A stretch of 64,000 bases of DNA from Xanthostigma xanthostigma (GCA_963575645.1 OY754467.1:8184001-8248000); one strand, 5' to 3'; counted from the first letter of the stretch, positions 1 to 12,082 are shown. Program-made: numbers and translations. Notes: generated by a model not told the origin, from the letters alone.

Positions 1-178
1 GACAGACGTTGTGATTTATTGCCTTTAGCAATTTGCTACTTTATAATATAGAGATACAAAATATGTATTATTTGTTAGGAATTGCATAATAATTATCTTG
101 TTTCTTCTGCTAGATGTTTATATAGCTATAATGCAAAGCTCTGTCTACTGGACAACGGTACTAAAATTTTATAATTGA

Positions 179-258
179 ACTAGTGGTCCCGTCCGATTTC
201 ACCCGGGTGTAAAAGAACGAATGGGGACGGAGGAACATGAGTACACACATTGTCAAGT
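179..258 (-). mobile_element. Helitron-like 3' end fragment
   Basis: Read on the minus strand this ends in a CTAG-type terminus preceded by a short GC-rich stem (the plus strand shows ACTAGTGGTCCCGTCC and then CACCCGGGTG). About 75 bases match the 3' end of the complete copy at 56956-57293, including the stretch that reads AAAAGAACGAATGGGGA on the plus strand. The other end is not present, so this is a truncated remnant. The family assignment rests on the TC...CTAG ends of the complete copy. Confidence 0.55.
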
Positions 259-259
259 T

Positions 260-385
260 GTTATTGCTATTTTAGTAATAATTATTGAGTTGCGAGTTTG
301 TAGTTTTTCAACAGACTGTACAAGCGCAAGCCTGCATTCGCATCTAACTTCCGAGCCTTTTAGATTCGTGGCGCATACTATACAG
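260..385 (+). repeat. Interspersed repeat, family shared with 30.3 and 40.7 kb
   Basis: The block includes GTCAAGTTGTTATTG, GAGTTGCGAGTTTGTAG, CAACAGACTGTACAAGCG and then a stretch ending near GATTCGTGGCGCA. The same order occurs at 30285-30450 (plus) and, inverted, at 40681-40975. It is non-coding and the superfamily is not recognised. Confidence 0.6.
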
Positions 386-824
386 ATCTATGTGTAATGT
401 GACAATGTGTAAACTGACAGCTTGGTGTGTACATTTTGTATACGGTATAATTGCACTGCCCTAGTAATTAAATGCAAATAAATCATAATTATTCGATGCA
501 TTGTGTTTACTTACTTATAGTTTTTTATCGGTGGAGGCAATAAATAGATAGGTTTTATGCGTCGTAATGGCTTCAGTGTATGATTACGCATGTTTTCTAT
601 TCACTGGGCATGTCGTTAAATATATACAGAATGGCTTCATAAACGTGTCTACTCAACTGTATTTCTGATCGGTTCGATGGTAGATGATAGATCACTTATG
701 TAGTCATAGTAGGCGTGGCTTAACGTTTATAATAAACAAGGCACTTATGCTGGGTTGCGGAAAGCATTGTCAAAAAATTTGATTTAATATTGTATTTAAA
801 TTGTGATCGTACACAGTTCTTGTA
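386..824. other. AT-rich intergenic sequence
   Basis: No gene is seen. A short stretch at about 735-785 (GCTGGGTTGCGGAAAGCATTGTC) has an inverted relative at about 24520-24575, so part of it is probably old repeat. Confidence 0.5.
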
Positions 825-826
825 TA

Positions 827-988
827 CAGAGTGTTCATCGAAAGTGGTAACAGTGAATAATTCGTGTATCCTATTAGACCCAAAAAAAATTAAGTAGTTT
901 TTTGTTCAACTCGGGAATTACTATCTGTAATTACCCTCTCCCCCCCATATCTTCGCCCTTGCTGTTACCATTTTCGCTAAACACGCTG
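827..988. mobile_element. 162-bp MITE with ~28-bp TIRs and TA flanks
   Basis: The left end reads CAGAGTGTTCATCGAAAG and the right end, reverse-complemented, reads CAGCGTGTTTAGCGAAAA. Both continue into TGGTAACAG. TA flanks the element on both sides (825-826 and 989-990), which fits a Tc1/mariner-type target. There is no coding capacity. Confidence 0.65.
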
Positions 989-991
989 TAT

Positions 992-1655
992 TATAAATGC
1001 CCTGTTATATGTAGAACATAATATATAAAAGAGTTTTTTTGTTTTGACAGTATTAATATATATAATATTATCGTAAGTAAATCTAATATATATATATAAA
1101 TTTTCCGAAGCTTCTAAAAAATCCGGAGTTAACCGAGCAGTTTTAACGCTACCACGTGAGCTAAATCTATTGTTTTTTTCAGAAGCCATGTGCAGTAGTA
1201 AGTAATGATATAATAATTTAATGTACAGATAGAACGCGTGTACAAAGGTGCATACACAAAATCTGTGGTCGTAATTCAAAAGCGTTCACGTCAAAATTCC
1301 GGTATAACCCAGCTAAGGATACATGATAAGAATTAGCTAGAAGAAAATTTCGTTCGGATACTTTTTTATTGTGTTGTTGAGCCTCCATAATCTACTAAAA
1401 TGTTTGTCGGTGGTGAAGTGACACGTGTCGTCGTACGAGTGACTTTAACTTAAACACTTTTGTTTCTTGGTCACAGATAACGTATATAAATAGTTATCGT
1501 TAAATCTACATTACTATTATCCGAGTAGTATCTATAGACGTGTCCGTGTTGGAGTATTTCTTTGCAGTAATAATAATACTACACAAAAGTACTTACACAA
1601 ACGCAGGATTATAATATATCATATGAATTGCATTCACTTTCAAATCATTGCTACG
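992..1655. other. AT-rich intergenic sequence
   Basis: No gene, RNA gene or clear repeat boundary is seen. Short ORFs in this stretch have no recognisable domain and low complexity. Confidence 0.5.
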
Positions 1656-1663
1656 GGTAGGCA

Positions 1664-2623
1664 GTCGAGTTGGGAATAATCGAAACGTTGCTATGATTTT
1701 GATAATCGAATGGTTCATTCGAAACGATTCCTCCGCGGGTTGTCTGATAATCACAGGAGATTTAGTGTTTTAACTCTCGAAGGAATTTGCTCTCGATTTC
1801 GATCAGTCTTGAGAGTGTAGATAAACAATAGAGTGCTTCATAGTAGATAAAAGATGTAAGTAGGTATATACTTTATACAGGGAATAGAGACATTTTAGAA
1901 AAATTAGGGGAAAGCTGGATTTTTGCGTGAACCTTCCTTTCGTGGTTCTAAACAATATATCACAAGTCCCCACCGATATGTGTGCCCCTAAAAATATTAC
2001 GCGGGATGAAAGGTCACAAAAAACGAGTTTTCGCGAAAATCTCGTTAACGGTGACTTTTATGAAAAAATAGTGGGTCATCAAATTTGTAGCTTAGAAAAT
2101 TTCCTAAAAAAAATACACTGTTACTTTTTTTCGTACGGCTAACGGTTTTCGATAAAATTTGATTTAAAAAGTTGTAACGGTTATGTTTCTTCTTTGACCC
2201 GTCTAACATTTTTAGCGGCACATGTATTGGTGGGAGCTTTTGGGATATTGTTTAGAACCGCGAAAAGAAGGTTCATACGAAAATCTAGCTTTTTCCGAAG
2301 TTTGACTTATTTTTTTTTCTCTGAACTATAGTATTCAATATTGTGCAATTCATTAGTAACTCGATTGGTTAGGTTAGGTACGAATGAAGACACAATTCAT
2401 TCGATCTGTCAATGCATTCGATTATGAGTCACTTGCATACAGTGCTTCATAAAACAGAGGCAGATAAAAGACGTAAATAATCATATTCAATACTGTGAAA
2501 TGCGATCTCTCTAAGTCGTAACTCGTAGGTATAAGAATCATTCGAATGATTTTCAATAGCCTCTCGAGAGATCTTTTAATAATCGAATATTTTGACAATT
2601 TTCATTCTAACTATCCCATCTCT
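1664..2623. mobile_element. hAT-like non-autonomous element with GGTAGGCA TSD
   Basis: GGTAGGCA occurs at 1656-1663 and again at 2624-2631, a perfect 8-bp target-site duplication as expected for hAT. The ends read GTCGAGTTGGGAATA and, reverse-complemented, AGAGATGGGATAG, a loose TIR of the AGAGTTGGGA style seen in insect hATs. No transposase is visible. A second inverted-repeat element (1908-2305) lies inside. Confidence 0.6.
1908..2305. mobile_element. Nested foldback element, ~100-bp inverted arms
   Basis: The left arm (AAGCTGGATTTTTGCG, then GTGAACCTTCCTTTCG and GGTTCTAAACAATATATC) is repeated in reverse complement at the right end with AAGCTAGATTTTCG, TGAACCTTCTTTTCG and GGTTCTAAACAATATCCC. 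The middle of about 190 bp is AT-rich. A 71-codon ORF across the left arm is not a recognisable protein. Confidence 0.6.
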
Positions 2624-2631
2624 GGTAGGCA

Positions 2632-4150
2632 TTCTGCAAGGTGTTTGTAACTTGATTCATTTATGTATTGTATAAGCATAATATTCTTTCCTATCTGTTC
2701 GATGTATCTCTATTTATCAAATATACCTTATATAAAGCCCATTTTAGACGCGATACAAAATTTTTCAACGAATTCAAAATTGCAGTCCAAACCCTCCCGA
2801 CAGTTGTGTCCACGTTCCCTGTAAGCTAATTTTTCGAAAGTTGCGCAGCCGTTTTTGTATTTTGCGCACAATGGGCTTGTTCGCCATTTTCTTTTTAAAT
2901 TTCTTTTTATAATAGAAACGCATCTAAAAATGGCAAAAATCCTTTCGTGTTTGTGTGTTATTAAAATGCTTTAAAATGTAATTTTTAAGAGTATGAAAAA
3001 AATGTTGATTTAAAACACAGGCACAGGACTCCTTCCCCTCTACTTGCGCACTTTTACCTACATTTTGAACATTTTTGCTCCCATATACTTTTGTATCGCG
3101 CAATCAGCGAAAAAATTAGAATGTGATCAATTTATTAACTCAAAAATTGATCAAGCTCCTAGCTGCAAAGGTTTTTTAAAAAATGGCATTCAATTTTTCC
3201 AAATTTCTCTCATTAAAATGGCGATATCTCGCTAACGGGTTGTCTGATCAGACCCGGTCTGGATCGAGCTTTCGCGGATTTTTTTTTCTCTACAACTTTT
3301 GGTGGAACATTTTACTCCCCGATAATAATAACCAAGTTACGGGACAAAAACGGGTTTTCCAGAACTTTAAAGCGGCATATCTCCCGCCGCCCCCTCCGAC
3401 ATGCGGTCACAAACTATACCAAAATGTCGGGGGAGCTCGACAGTTTTTGTATAGGAAACATTTTTCGATTCGAGACACATCGGGTTGAAATTCCCAATCC
3501 ACTCCACTAAAAACACTTTCAAAATAAGTAGCTTTTACAGTTTTTACCACGAGCTCTTGGACTGTTATGTTAATTTATTTATTGCCAGTTGTGTCGCAAG
3601 CTTTATGTCACAGACAGAGTAAGGCGTGGGCTTTAACTGTGTTAATTTAGATTGAAATGTATTTCTTTGAATAAATAAATTGATTATCTACTAATATGAC
3701 ACGATTTTTGAGCAGATCTGTTATTAAAATATAAAACTAACGCACGTTTGTAACCAAAACCTAATTTCGTTGAATGTTGAAGAAAAAAAAACGATATGAC
3801 AATATCTGTTCCACTTGATTGTTTCGTTACCGGGCCGAAAAGCTGCTAATTTCTGTATTATGAAATAAATAATAACAAAATCAACCTGCTATTTTTCTAT
3901 GAAATTGTATAACAATTCAAAACTGCTTAAAACTTTTGCAGTAAACATGATATATGATTGGATGGCTTTACTTATGAATAAGAAGTATCTAGTTTGTTGC
4001 GCACGCAGTATTTAATTACTCACACTCGTGTGTAATAAGGCGCGCAGACCATGTCTCATTAAATATCCACGCACCGTAATCAAATCCTCGAACAATCAGA
4101 TCAATTATGTGGCGTCATGACAAAGTGGTTGACGTTAATTTTTTAAATAT
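2632..4150. other. Intergenic AT-rich sequence with old repeat debris
   Basis: No gene is seen. About 2820-3490 has the texture of degraded repeat (runs such as CTCATTAAAATGGCGATATC followed by a GC-rich stretch), but I could not find its partner copy or ends. Confidence 0.4.
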
Positions 4151-4154
4151 TTTT

Positions 4155-4803
4155 GACGTGATAACGTCTTATAAATTGATGAATCACCAATCTTATAAAT
4201 TGATAAAACACCGGCTGCATGCACGAAAAAGTGTAACGTTCCTAAATCCTAACGTTCGTAACGCGTAACGTTCCGCCTGACCCTGTGCGTGCTTTTTGCT
4301 AATTTCTCGCTCAATTTAAATCAGATCGGTTTGAAACCAGTCTTAAACGAAAGAGGAGAACATTTTACATAGATTTCGTATAACAGAATTTGCCTAAACA
4401 GTTTTTTTATACAAATTTATATAGAAAAATAGCTGTATAAATGCAATGTTGTCTAATGCGTGGCGCGACGCGGTCGGTTGTCTTTGTTTGCCGTACATGG
4501 AAATTAGAAAATAACGTATGTCTTGTCTTAACATGAAAACGGCTGCATTTCTAATGTTTAATTCAATTTTTTGACATTAGTATTTTGTGAAATGCAACGC
4601 CTTCTAAGTTAACTATTGGAATAACTAATTATTATTAGAACATAATACTTTGACAGTTGCAAACGTCACTTTTGACATTTCTTATCATTCAACACCAAGG
4701 ATAAGCGGATTGAAACCAAATTTTGGGAGGTTTAGGTTATATGTATTACGGAATACGTTATCACGTAAAACTATCGTCCGTAAATCGACTTTACAGACAA
4801 CCA
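4155..4803. mobile_element. DNA transposon derivative, GACGTGATAACGTC family, copy 1
   Basis: The left end contains TTTTGACGTGATAACGTC followed by TTATAAATTGATGA. The right end contains ATACGTTATCACGTAAAAC and then CGACTTTACAGACAACC. The terminal TTTTNACGTGATAACG segments are inverted with respect to each other. A shorter copy with the same two ends and the shared CACGAAAAAGTGTAACG and TTCCGCCTGACCCTGTGCG blocks lies at 31673-31923. The superfamily is not certain. Confidence 0.6.
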
Positions 4804-4809
4804 ATTTTT

Positions 4810-6432
4810 TTTTAGCGTTCCGTACCAAAATAGCGCAATACCACGTTTCCCAGAGCCGACTATACGCGAGTAGTCTTCGGACGACCGGTTAATGCATTTG
4901 GTTTGATGCTCCCAACACCGGCTAGACGCTTATGAATTATGATGATCTATCAATCCGTCAAATGTCAAAAATTGTGATTTTTTGTTATTAAGTCTAAATT
5001 TGGAAATTATTTAAAGGAAGGTTTGGTATCTCCTACTCTATGGTACCACTGGAATATGTCAAAAAAATCAAAATTATTTATTATTCTATAAAGTTTCTGC
5101 AGGATAGGCTATTTTACTCTTATTTTTAAATTATCTTGAAATGTTCATATTAGTGCACAGAAATTTTTATTTCGCTTAAAATTTGAAACATTTATGTTGA
5201 CGCGAAAACACGAGCCGGCATATTTACCAGCTGTGACATCAATCTTGTAGCATATACAAACAAGTGCTCGGTATCGTTTACACGAGACTCGTTTAGTGTT
5301 TATTCACGTGTGTGAGGTGTGTCTTTACTACAAGTCTGACGTCACACGTCATTACATCGTGGCAGGCAGCGTTAAAATTGAAATAATATAACTAAACTTC
5401 TGATTTATTATTCGATACGTATTCATTTAATTTAATCATTTGTTTATTGGAGTGTAGCGAACAAAATGGGTGTAAACGGCTTGTTAAAAATGTTTATTTA
5501 ATAATAGTTCATGTAAATATATTTATGCGGAATATTGATATAGGCTCATAATTTGCGAAACTATGATTGAGTGCTATAAGTTAGATATATGTATGCAATA
5601 ATAATTTACATGTTTGTGGTCAGATTTCTGATAGCGTGTGAACAAATTAATAAGTAAATTTGTTTCATAACATTTAAATCATGTAATACATAAATAGGTA
5701 GATGTTTACATTACACAAATAATATCTTTTAGAAACATGTTAATCAGTGACTTATATATTTTTCTTTTTTTTTACAGATACGTAAGTCGAATTTACTTTC
5801 ATTGGTTTGGTGGTATGTATAAATCAATTAATAATTTTGAGGTTATGAATTACGACTTATTAATTTATTAAAAATCGTCGATTGGTTTGGAAAGTTTCGA
5901 ATTTAAAAAAATCGTATTATTTAAGATTTTTTTGGATTGGTGCTAAAAAAACTGATTTCAATAAACTCTAGAAAACTTTTCTATCTCTTTTGATTTGGAA
6001 GTCATGGACCTTCAAAGATGTTGACTTTAAATCTACAGAAATCCGAAAAAAAAACACAGAAGTGCCTTTTAAAGAACTTAAAACGTTTATAACTCCTAAA
6101 ATAAAAAAAAACAACGTTAAGCATTTCTTTTCTTAATTATAAAATAATTTTTGTGAAGACCTATTTACAATTCGGCAGCGGTTACAAGTTTGATAAGATT
6201 GTAAACGACGGAAAAAGTTGTTTTTTATTGACGAAGCGAATTCATAATTTTTTTTATCATAATATTACATTCACTGAACAGGTTTCAGTATTTCATTGAT
6301 GACAATGAAATAAAAATAAATGGAATGAATTAAAAATACATTTTTTATCCTCACTCGTCGCGTATTTTATACAGTATGACTTTTAAAGTAAAGTAACGCA
6401 GTCTCCTTTGCCGAATGTTTGCTAAATTAACT
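4810..6432. other. AT-rich intergenic sequence
   Basis: No gene is seen. Composition is strongly AT-rich with many A and T runs. No convincing repeat ends were found. Confidence 0.5.
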
Positions 6433-6445
6433 ACTGTTTTTTAGT

Positions 6446-6630
6446 ATAAAGTAGTATTGATCCAATAGAATGTTACGATGAAGGAAGGTTTTGGTTGAGG
6501 ATCATAAATAAATAAGCTTTACCAATGTTTCGCTAGTGGCCACTAGGTTCGAAACGTTGGCCACTAGCGAAACATTGGTACCTAAAGCTTATTTATTTAT
6601 GATCCTCAACCAAAACCTTCCTTCATCGTA
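6446..6630. mobile_element. Hairpin element flanked by 13-bp direct repeats
   Basis: ACTGTTTTTTAGT is present at 6433-6445 and again at 6631-6643, a perfect 13-bp duplication. Most of the insert (about 6473-6632) is a near-perfect palindrome: TTACGATGAAGGAAGG through CATAAATAAATAAGCTT and CGCTAGTGGCCAC, then the same in reverse, with a short central stretch at CTAGGTTCGAAACGTT. Stem arms are about 70 bp. Confidence 0.7.
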
Positions 6631-6643
6631 ACTGTTTTTTAGT

Positions 6644-8840
6644 GTTCCGTCCAAAACGGAACGCTTACGGAAGTACTTCGATATTCCTCTGTTCGTTTGT
6701 AACAGGAAATTTTCTCTGAAACTATTTAACGTAAAAAATTGAAATTTGGCACAGTGATAGAATGTAGTGACCCAAATACAGACGTCTAGTATAAAAAGTG
6801 GAATTTTTATTCTGGGGGTTAATTTCAGGGCATGAATTGGGAAATGTAAAAAAAAACATATTTTTCAAAAGCATCGTGTAGGGTGTCAAATAAAAGCTGT
6901 TTGAAGCACGAATTCAAGAAAAATATGATTTAAAAAAAAATTAAAGTTGAAGTCCACCCGTATTACTAAAAGTAGCGTTCAGAAAAATGTGAAAAAAATC
7001 ATGAACATTGAAAATATGAACTCTCACAGTTGATGACGCTGCAGGTAAATCGGTCTTCTATCGAACTCGGAAAAAAATTATTTTGTGCAAACAAAGTTAC
7101 CAATTATTAATCACCTGTACATAAGAATGGTATACAATACACCTGACGGTGCAAACTGAATAGTCGAGTTCATTTAACCCTTTAGTGAACACGTAGGTCA
7201 CCGAACAACGCTTTATATAAGTTCTTCTGCGAGTTTGACCCGTTCAACGTATGCGTTAAATAGAGAACGAAAAACAAACCGCATAATTTTATTCTGTAAA
7301 CGTCAGTTCTTAAAATATTAAAATGTGAATTTTACGTAAGTTTCACTTTTGCAGTGTGTAATGTAAACAATATATCACTGTTTGCCGAACGGCGTTCGTA
7401 CAATTTAGTCGTCGTCGATCACACTTTATAGGTTTGCTCACTTTTAAACTTGCTTTCCAGATAGCTGACTATTTTCGTATTCCAATACTACTTATTTGTT
7501 ATTCATCAAAACATGCCTTTGCTTTACTTTAAAGGTTATAAAAACAGCGTTAGAAGAGTTGGCGGTATTTGACTCATGCGCAGAAGCCACTTAAATAAAT
7601 ATCTATCAAATATCTGCTACCACAACCGAAGTATAATTTTATTTGTAGGATTAATACTATCTGGAAGTAATAAAAACGAATTATTAAAGATATATTTCGG
7701 ATATTGTTACTCAGAACTCATCTTGTAGCGAAGAAATCGGGCATAAGCGCTGTCGGTTTGCGTGAGATCTAAAAACGTAGCGACTGGAAGCGCTCACTGC
7801 TATAACAGGCGGATTGGTAATCGACTATTGAAGGGTTAAAGTTGGCAAGTAATTTTTAATTACTTCGTAGACGCATAGCACTACGCTTCAAGAATACATA
7901 ATGCCTGCTGTTGTTGTGTTGTGTTCGCTGCTTTTATAAGTATCTATGGTGATACTGCAATACGCACATTTTGTAGTGCCGATACTGCAGCGGATACTTC
8001 TTATTATTTAACTTGCTGTTTGCACTCCACCTATAATTAATGGAATTAATGAACCTTTCTGCATTGTTGCTTTAATTTATGTTCATTTAAGGCCGCCAAC
8101 TGTCAGGGTTATCTGGGTCTGCTACTTTATTCATTTATTTTTTAACACTAGTACTCGCCAAGTGGTCGAAATTCGACCATAATTCATTCAATTTTTTAGT
8201 TAGGTTCTTTTATATGGATTTCTCTTGAATCGTTTTTTTCCTGTATCAATTCATACACATCGTGATGAAACAAATTGTGCACTTCCCCTCATTAAAACAA
8301 AGAGAGCGTTGTATGTTTCATCACAATTAACACACTGAAATCGGTGCCACACTCTTTTTTTCCTTCCCGTATTTATATACGGGTTTGTAATAAAAATTAA
8401 AAATCGAGATGATACTTTCACCACTTCTCTGATTTTGTCGGTTTGTTAAATGCCATTTCGGCTAATTTCGAGCGCTTTATAATTTGTTAATTGACTTAAA
8501 ACAGAGGTTATCATTCGTCATGTTTGATCAAGGGGATCTACCGATTACAAAAATCGGTACCGTTTTGATCAGAATGTTTATAGTCAGACTGCCCGTCGGC
8601 AAAAATTTTACTGACAAATACTCTCCCCAAACTTTGTATATGGCTTCATTAGGCCTAGTCTGACACCTATTTCCTCTATGACTTTTCTTGATTTTGGGGC
8701 GTTTTCCCTCTAAATTTTCCGAAAGATGTCGTTTTGACGACATGTAAAAATTTATAGGTACTGTTTGTTTTTTTAATTGGATAGCTTAAAAACTTCAACC
8801 AAAACGCTAAAATAATGTTCTCTGACAAATAACATGAACC
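6644..8840. other. AT-rich intergenic sequence
   Basis: No gene is seen. Around 8090-8120 the stretch GGCCGCCAACTGTCAGGGTTA resembles 44904-44935, suggesting an old shared repeat. Confidence 0.4.
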
Positions 8841-8844
8841 ATTT

Positions 8845-9155
8845 AATTTTTAATTTACTTTTAATGACTTCACAATACGTAGTTTGCATGTTATTAGCCG
8901 CGTCTTCTCCTTTAATATTAAATGTCTTACACCTCGAATATGTCGACATATTCGAGATGTCAGACATTTAATATTAATGACTTCATAATACGTAGTTTGC
9001 ATGTTATTAGACGCGTCTTCTCCTTTAATATTAAATGTCTGACATCTCGAATATGTCGACATATTCGAGGTGTAAGACATTTAATATTAAAGGAGAAAAC
9101 GCGTCTAATAACATGCAAACTACGTATTATGGAGTCATTAAAAGAAAAATTAAAA
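8845..9155. repeat. Foldback cluster, three arms around two perfect palindromes
   Basis: A unit of about 110 bp (TTAATGACTTCACAATACG, TTTGCATGTTATTAG, CGCGTCTTCTCC, AATATTAAATGTCT) occurs twice head to tail and then once inverted. The joins at about 8935-8955 and 9048-9070 are perfect palindromes centred on the SalI-like GTCGAC (CGAATATGTCGACATATTCG). ORFs on both strands here are by-products of the symmetry, not genes. Confidence 0.75.
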
Positions 9156-9159
9156 ATTA

Positions 9160-9820
9160 TACCTCTCTCAAGAAAAAATACTAGAAAGCGAAAAATAATA
9201 AGGTTTTCGTGTCGGATCTATAATTTTTTATTTTTTTTACAAGCTTTTATTTAGTATCACCTGTTCCAGTGTCTGTCTGTCTAAAATCGAATCTTGCAAG
9301 TTAAATTTTTACGCACCGGTCTCAAACTTGATTTTTTCCGCTTATTAGTGGCGTTTATTTTTTTTCAAGTTTCTCTTTGGCTTGCATTTTTGAAATTTCC
9401 ATTTAATTAAATCGTAGTTTTTTTGTGAATTATAAAACATAGCTGAGAGAGAAATGAGGTTAAAACCATTTAAAAAAAATAATTCCTCTTAAATTTGTTG
9501 CGTTTCGTTGTCGGTGCTGAAAAAAAAACTCGCAGTTCGCTTCGCACAAGGCATCTAGTCTTGGCCTGCTTGATTCGCACACCGTATTCAACTTGTAACC
9601 ATATTTAGAATTCTGGTTTTCAGAAAGAAAAACTATCCAAACAATTCAGAGGAAACATGCATTTATACACACACGCACACACACACACACCTGCATGTAC
9701 GAAGAAATATCATCGAACTTACAAACCATTTTCGTTCGATTCGCTGATTCATAAAGCCGACCCACGTATCAAAATTTAACACTTTTAAACAATGCGTAGT
9801 GTTCCTCATAACACCGTTAA
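9160..9820. other. Intergenic sequence with CA microsatellite
   Basis: No gene is seen. A short imperfect (CA)n tract lies at about 9666-9690. Confidence 0.5.
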
Positions 9821-9825
9821 AAGAT

Positions 9826-10500
9826 AGTCTTGGAACAAATTTATCTCTCGAATGGCCATATTCAACGAACGTAAGTGGTCATTTGTTCTTCAGGTAGCTA
9901 TTCCTCCGAATAAATAGCAATAATTCAATTCCCCAAATACAATTATGTTTACTGCAGGTATAAATCTATTCTAATCTTTGATTAACGTCTGATTAGAACT
10001 CTTCAATAAATTTTATCGACCAATTTTTCAGACAATAATTAACAAAAAAATATATAATTAATACATATTAGTCGATAATTTTATTTATTGATAAATCTAT
10101 TCTGTCTTACTTCGCCTGATAAAATAATAATTGCCGCTACACAGATCGTAATACCTAACTTATAAACGTGGAGTTTATCTACAGTTGCTCTTATGAATTA
10201 TGTGCTCTTAATTAACTTTTTGTGAAGTGCATGGTTGTAAAACATTTAAGTTAGTGGAAGTTTTGTGTGCAATTGGGTTAGGATTTTGTGAAACTTCTAT
10301 TTTTTACGTTTACACTAACGCCATCGGTCGGATTTTTGAGTGAACATCAAAGTATTCAACAAAAAGAGCAAGGAGTATAGTGCAGTGTATATTCATTCTT
10401 TAACTGTTTTACCTGATATTTTGCTTGGTGAATTGAAAGTAAATTTCCTTTTTGTTACAAGACTAGTAACTTCTATCTTTAATAGTATTCGGTGAATATG
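9826..10500. repeat. Non-autonomous element, partial copy of the 12.8-13.9 kb repeat
   Basis: It shares with 12836-13910 the blocks AATAATTCAATTCNCC, CTATTGTCTTAC or similar, CTTATAAACGT, ATCTACAGTTGCTCTT and ACACTAACGCCATCGGTCGG. The sequence near the left end (CTTGGAACAAATTT) is inverted relative to GTTCCAAG at the right end of the 13.9-kb copy, suggesting a TIR element. A segment at about 9980-10090 belongs to the GTCGATAA MITE family found at 34248-34540. Confidence 0.55.
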
Positions 10501-10517
10501 GGCAGGAATAAAATTAA

Positions 10518-10625
10518 CTCTCCGAAGATGACATAAAGTTTGCCGAAACGTCGGACAATAAAATGCAATAAAAAAACCTTCAGTATTTGCTTAATTCATC
10601 GATCCTATGCCACAAGGATTCATCC
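10518..10625 (+). repeat. Single arm of the GAAACGTC hairpin repeat
   Basis: GCCGAAACGTCGGACAATAA is followed by CCTTCAGTATTTGCTTAA and CATCGATCCTATGCCACA. The same arm occurs twice, inverted, at 52484-52628. This family resembles terminal regions of retroelements that carry GAAAC followed by AATAAA. It does not code for protein. Confidence 0.55.
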
Positions 10626-10762
10626 TTTAATCTTTAACATTTAAGCAGAATCATCATCACTCTAAATTATTAGTTATTTTTTACAATAATAAAATTAACT
10701 TTCAAATTCACCAAGCAATACATTCGGTAGAATAGTAATTTGAGGAACAAATTTACTTTATA

Positions 10763-11614
10763 TTGCACATACCGCTAAACTAGCGGTATGTGCTTTATTA
10801 TCGCTTTGTGCCTCAGAGCTGACTTTCGTTCATATAAGAAGTTATATCTAAGTTAACTTCACACGAAATCCATTCAAATTGAAGCTTTTTGAAAAGAGGA
10901 GATTCTAATCTGTAAAATAGAACCATTTTCAAATCAATTCGAGTTCATAAATACAATTAAAATTGTAATTGAAAATCACAAACAGCAGTTGTCGGTTGGT
11001 CTGTACGTATGTACGTACGTACGTCACGACTCTACAGATCGCAATTTTGGTCGGATTGCCTTGGGTTATATTTTATTCACTTTGTTTACTATCAGACCAG
11101 AACCCTATTTAAATTCACTAAAATGTGTTCAGTAGTTTAATTTTTATAAACAGTTTTATTTTATTATTTTTGACAGCTATCTAATAGTTTAAAAAAACAA
11201 TATAATAATTGCTGTGTAAATATAGTGTAATCCATAAAACAAGTGCAACACTTCTATACCGTGATAACACCACTACACGTATTAGACCGCCGTGGCGTAA
11301 TGGTTATGCCGTTGGATCCCCAAGGGCAAGGTCCTGAGTTCGATTCCTTACGAAATCATTGAATTTTTTCTATTTTTTTTCTTTTTATTTTGTTTTATTT
11401 TATTCCACTTGATATTAATTATATATTATATTATGTATAGTTCTTAATTTTTTTTATTTTTGCAAACTTAAAAAAAATATTTTTTCAATTTTTAATTATT
11501 TATTTCTTTAAATTTTTAAATCTTTTTAAATTTATTAAAAATATTTTTTAATTGTTATTTTTTATCATACAGTGGAAAACTTGCGGGATGTGCACTTTTG
11601 GTTTTGCCAACTAT
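10763..11614 (-). mobile_element. Composite hairpin/tRNA-like element, copy 1
   Basis: This is an ~850-bp element with near-full copies at 17655-18515 and 29271-30146. One end is a perfect hairpin at 10765-10793 (arms GCACATACCGCTA, loop AAC). A GTAC/GTATGTAC tract follows at about 11001-11023, then a tRNA-like segment at 11285-11353 and an AT-rich stretch. The far end contains GCGGGATGTGCA, the inverse of TGCACATACCGC at 11 of 12 positions. Terminal hairpin, subterminal inverted repeat and core microsatellite are known features of Helentron-associated elements (DINE/HINE type); assigning this family to them is my inference. It has no open reading frame of interest. The orientation given puts the hairpin at the 3' end. 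Confidence 0.6.
11285..11353 (+). other. tRNA-like segment (Pol III boxes) inside composite element
   Basis: An A-box-like TGGCGTAATGG and a B-box-like AGTTCGATTCC are spaced as in a tRNA gene, and the 5' part resembles tRNA-Asn. The anticodon and T stems do not pair well, so this is a degenerate tRNA-derived module, not a working tRNA. The same module sits in the other two copies. Confidence 0.6.
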
Positions 11615-11619
11615 ATTAG

Positions 11620-12070
11620 AACTTTATACGCTTTGAAAATTTATGTTTATATTTTGATTCTAGGCATGTTTACCAAAAATTGGCGTAGCGATTGAAAACG
11701 TTTAATGCTCCTTCAACGAACAAGGAAACACTTCTTCCTTCCACTTAATTTTCGATCTGATTTCAAAATGTAGTACCGATTGTCTCTGAACGGCGAAATA
11801 CTTATTGAAATTCAAGCACCTAAACGGGAACACGACTGAAATAAACAAACTTAGAAATTCCTTTCCAAAAACAAATTGATTTGCGACAAATTGATAAACA
11901 TTTTTCTCTAATGATGATAGCATCGTTTTACAATGACTGTCATTATTAAATAGACGCTCGATCCAACGTCAATTATTCTTCTAATTGATTTATTATGTGT
12001 CAATCATCTAAGAACAACTGACAAAAATGTCAGAAGACATTTTGATTAGATGAATGATACAATCAAAACG
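11620..12070. other. AT-rich intergenic sequence
   Basis: No gene or clear repeat is seen between the composite element and the hAT-like element that starts at 12083. Confidence 0.5.
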
Positions 12071-12082
12071 CTTGTAGCCGAC

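Noticed and set aside
2367-2378. Telomere-like TTAGG repeats (also at 48003 and 48243)
   Set aside because: Only two pentamers at each site; far too short for telomeric or interstitial telomere sequence.
8845-9155. CRISPR-like array
   Set aside because: Repeats are ~110 bp, partly inverted and without uniform spacers; the genome is eukaryotic. Other tandem repeats in the window also lack spacer structure.
8773-9254. Three overlapping ORFs sharing MSxxSNMSTYSRC on both strands
   Set aside because: The shared peptide arises from the palindromic foldback, which reads similarly in both directions.
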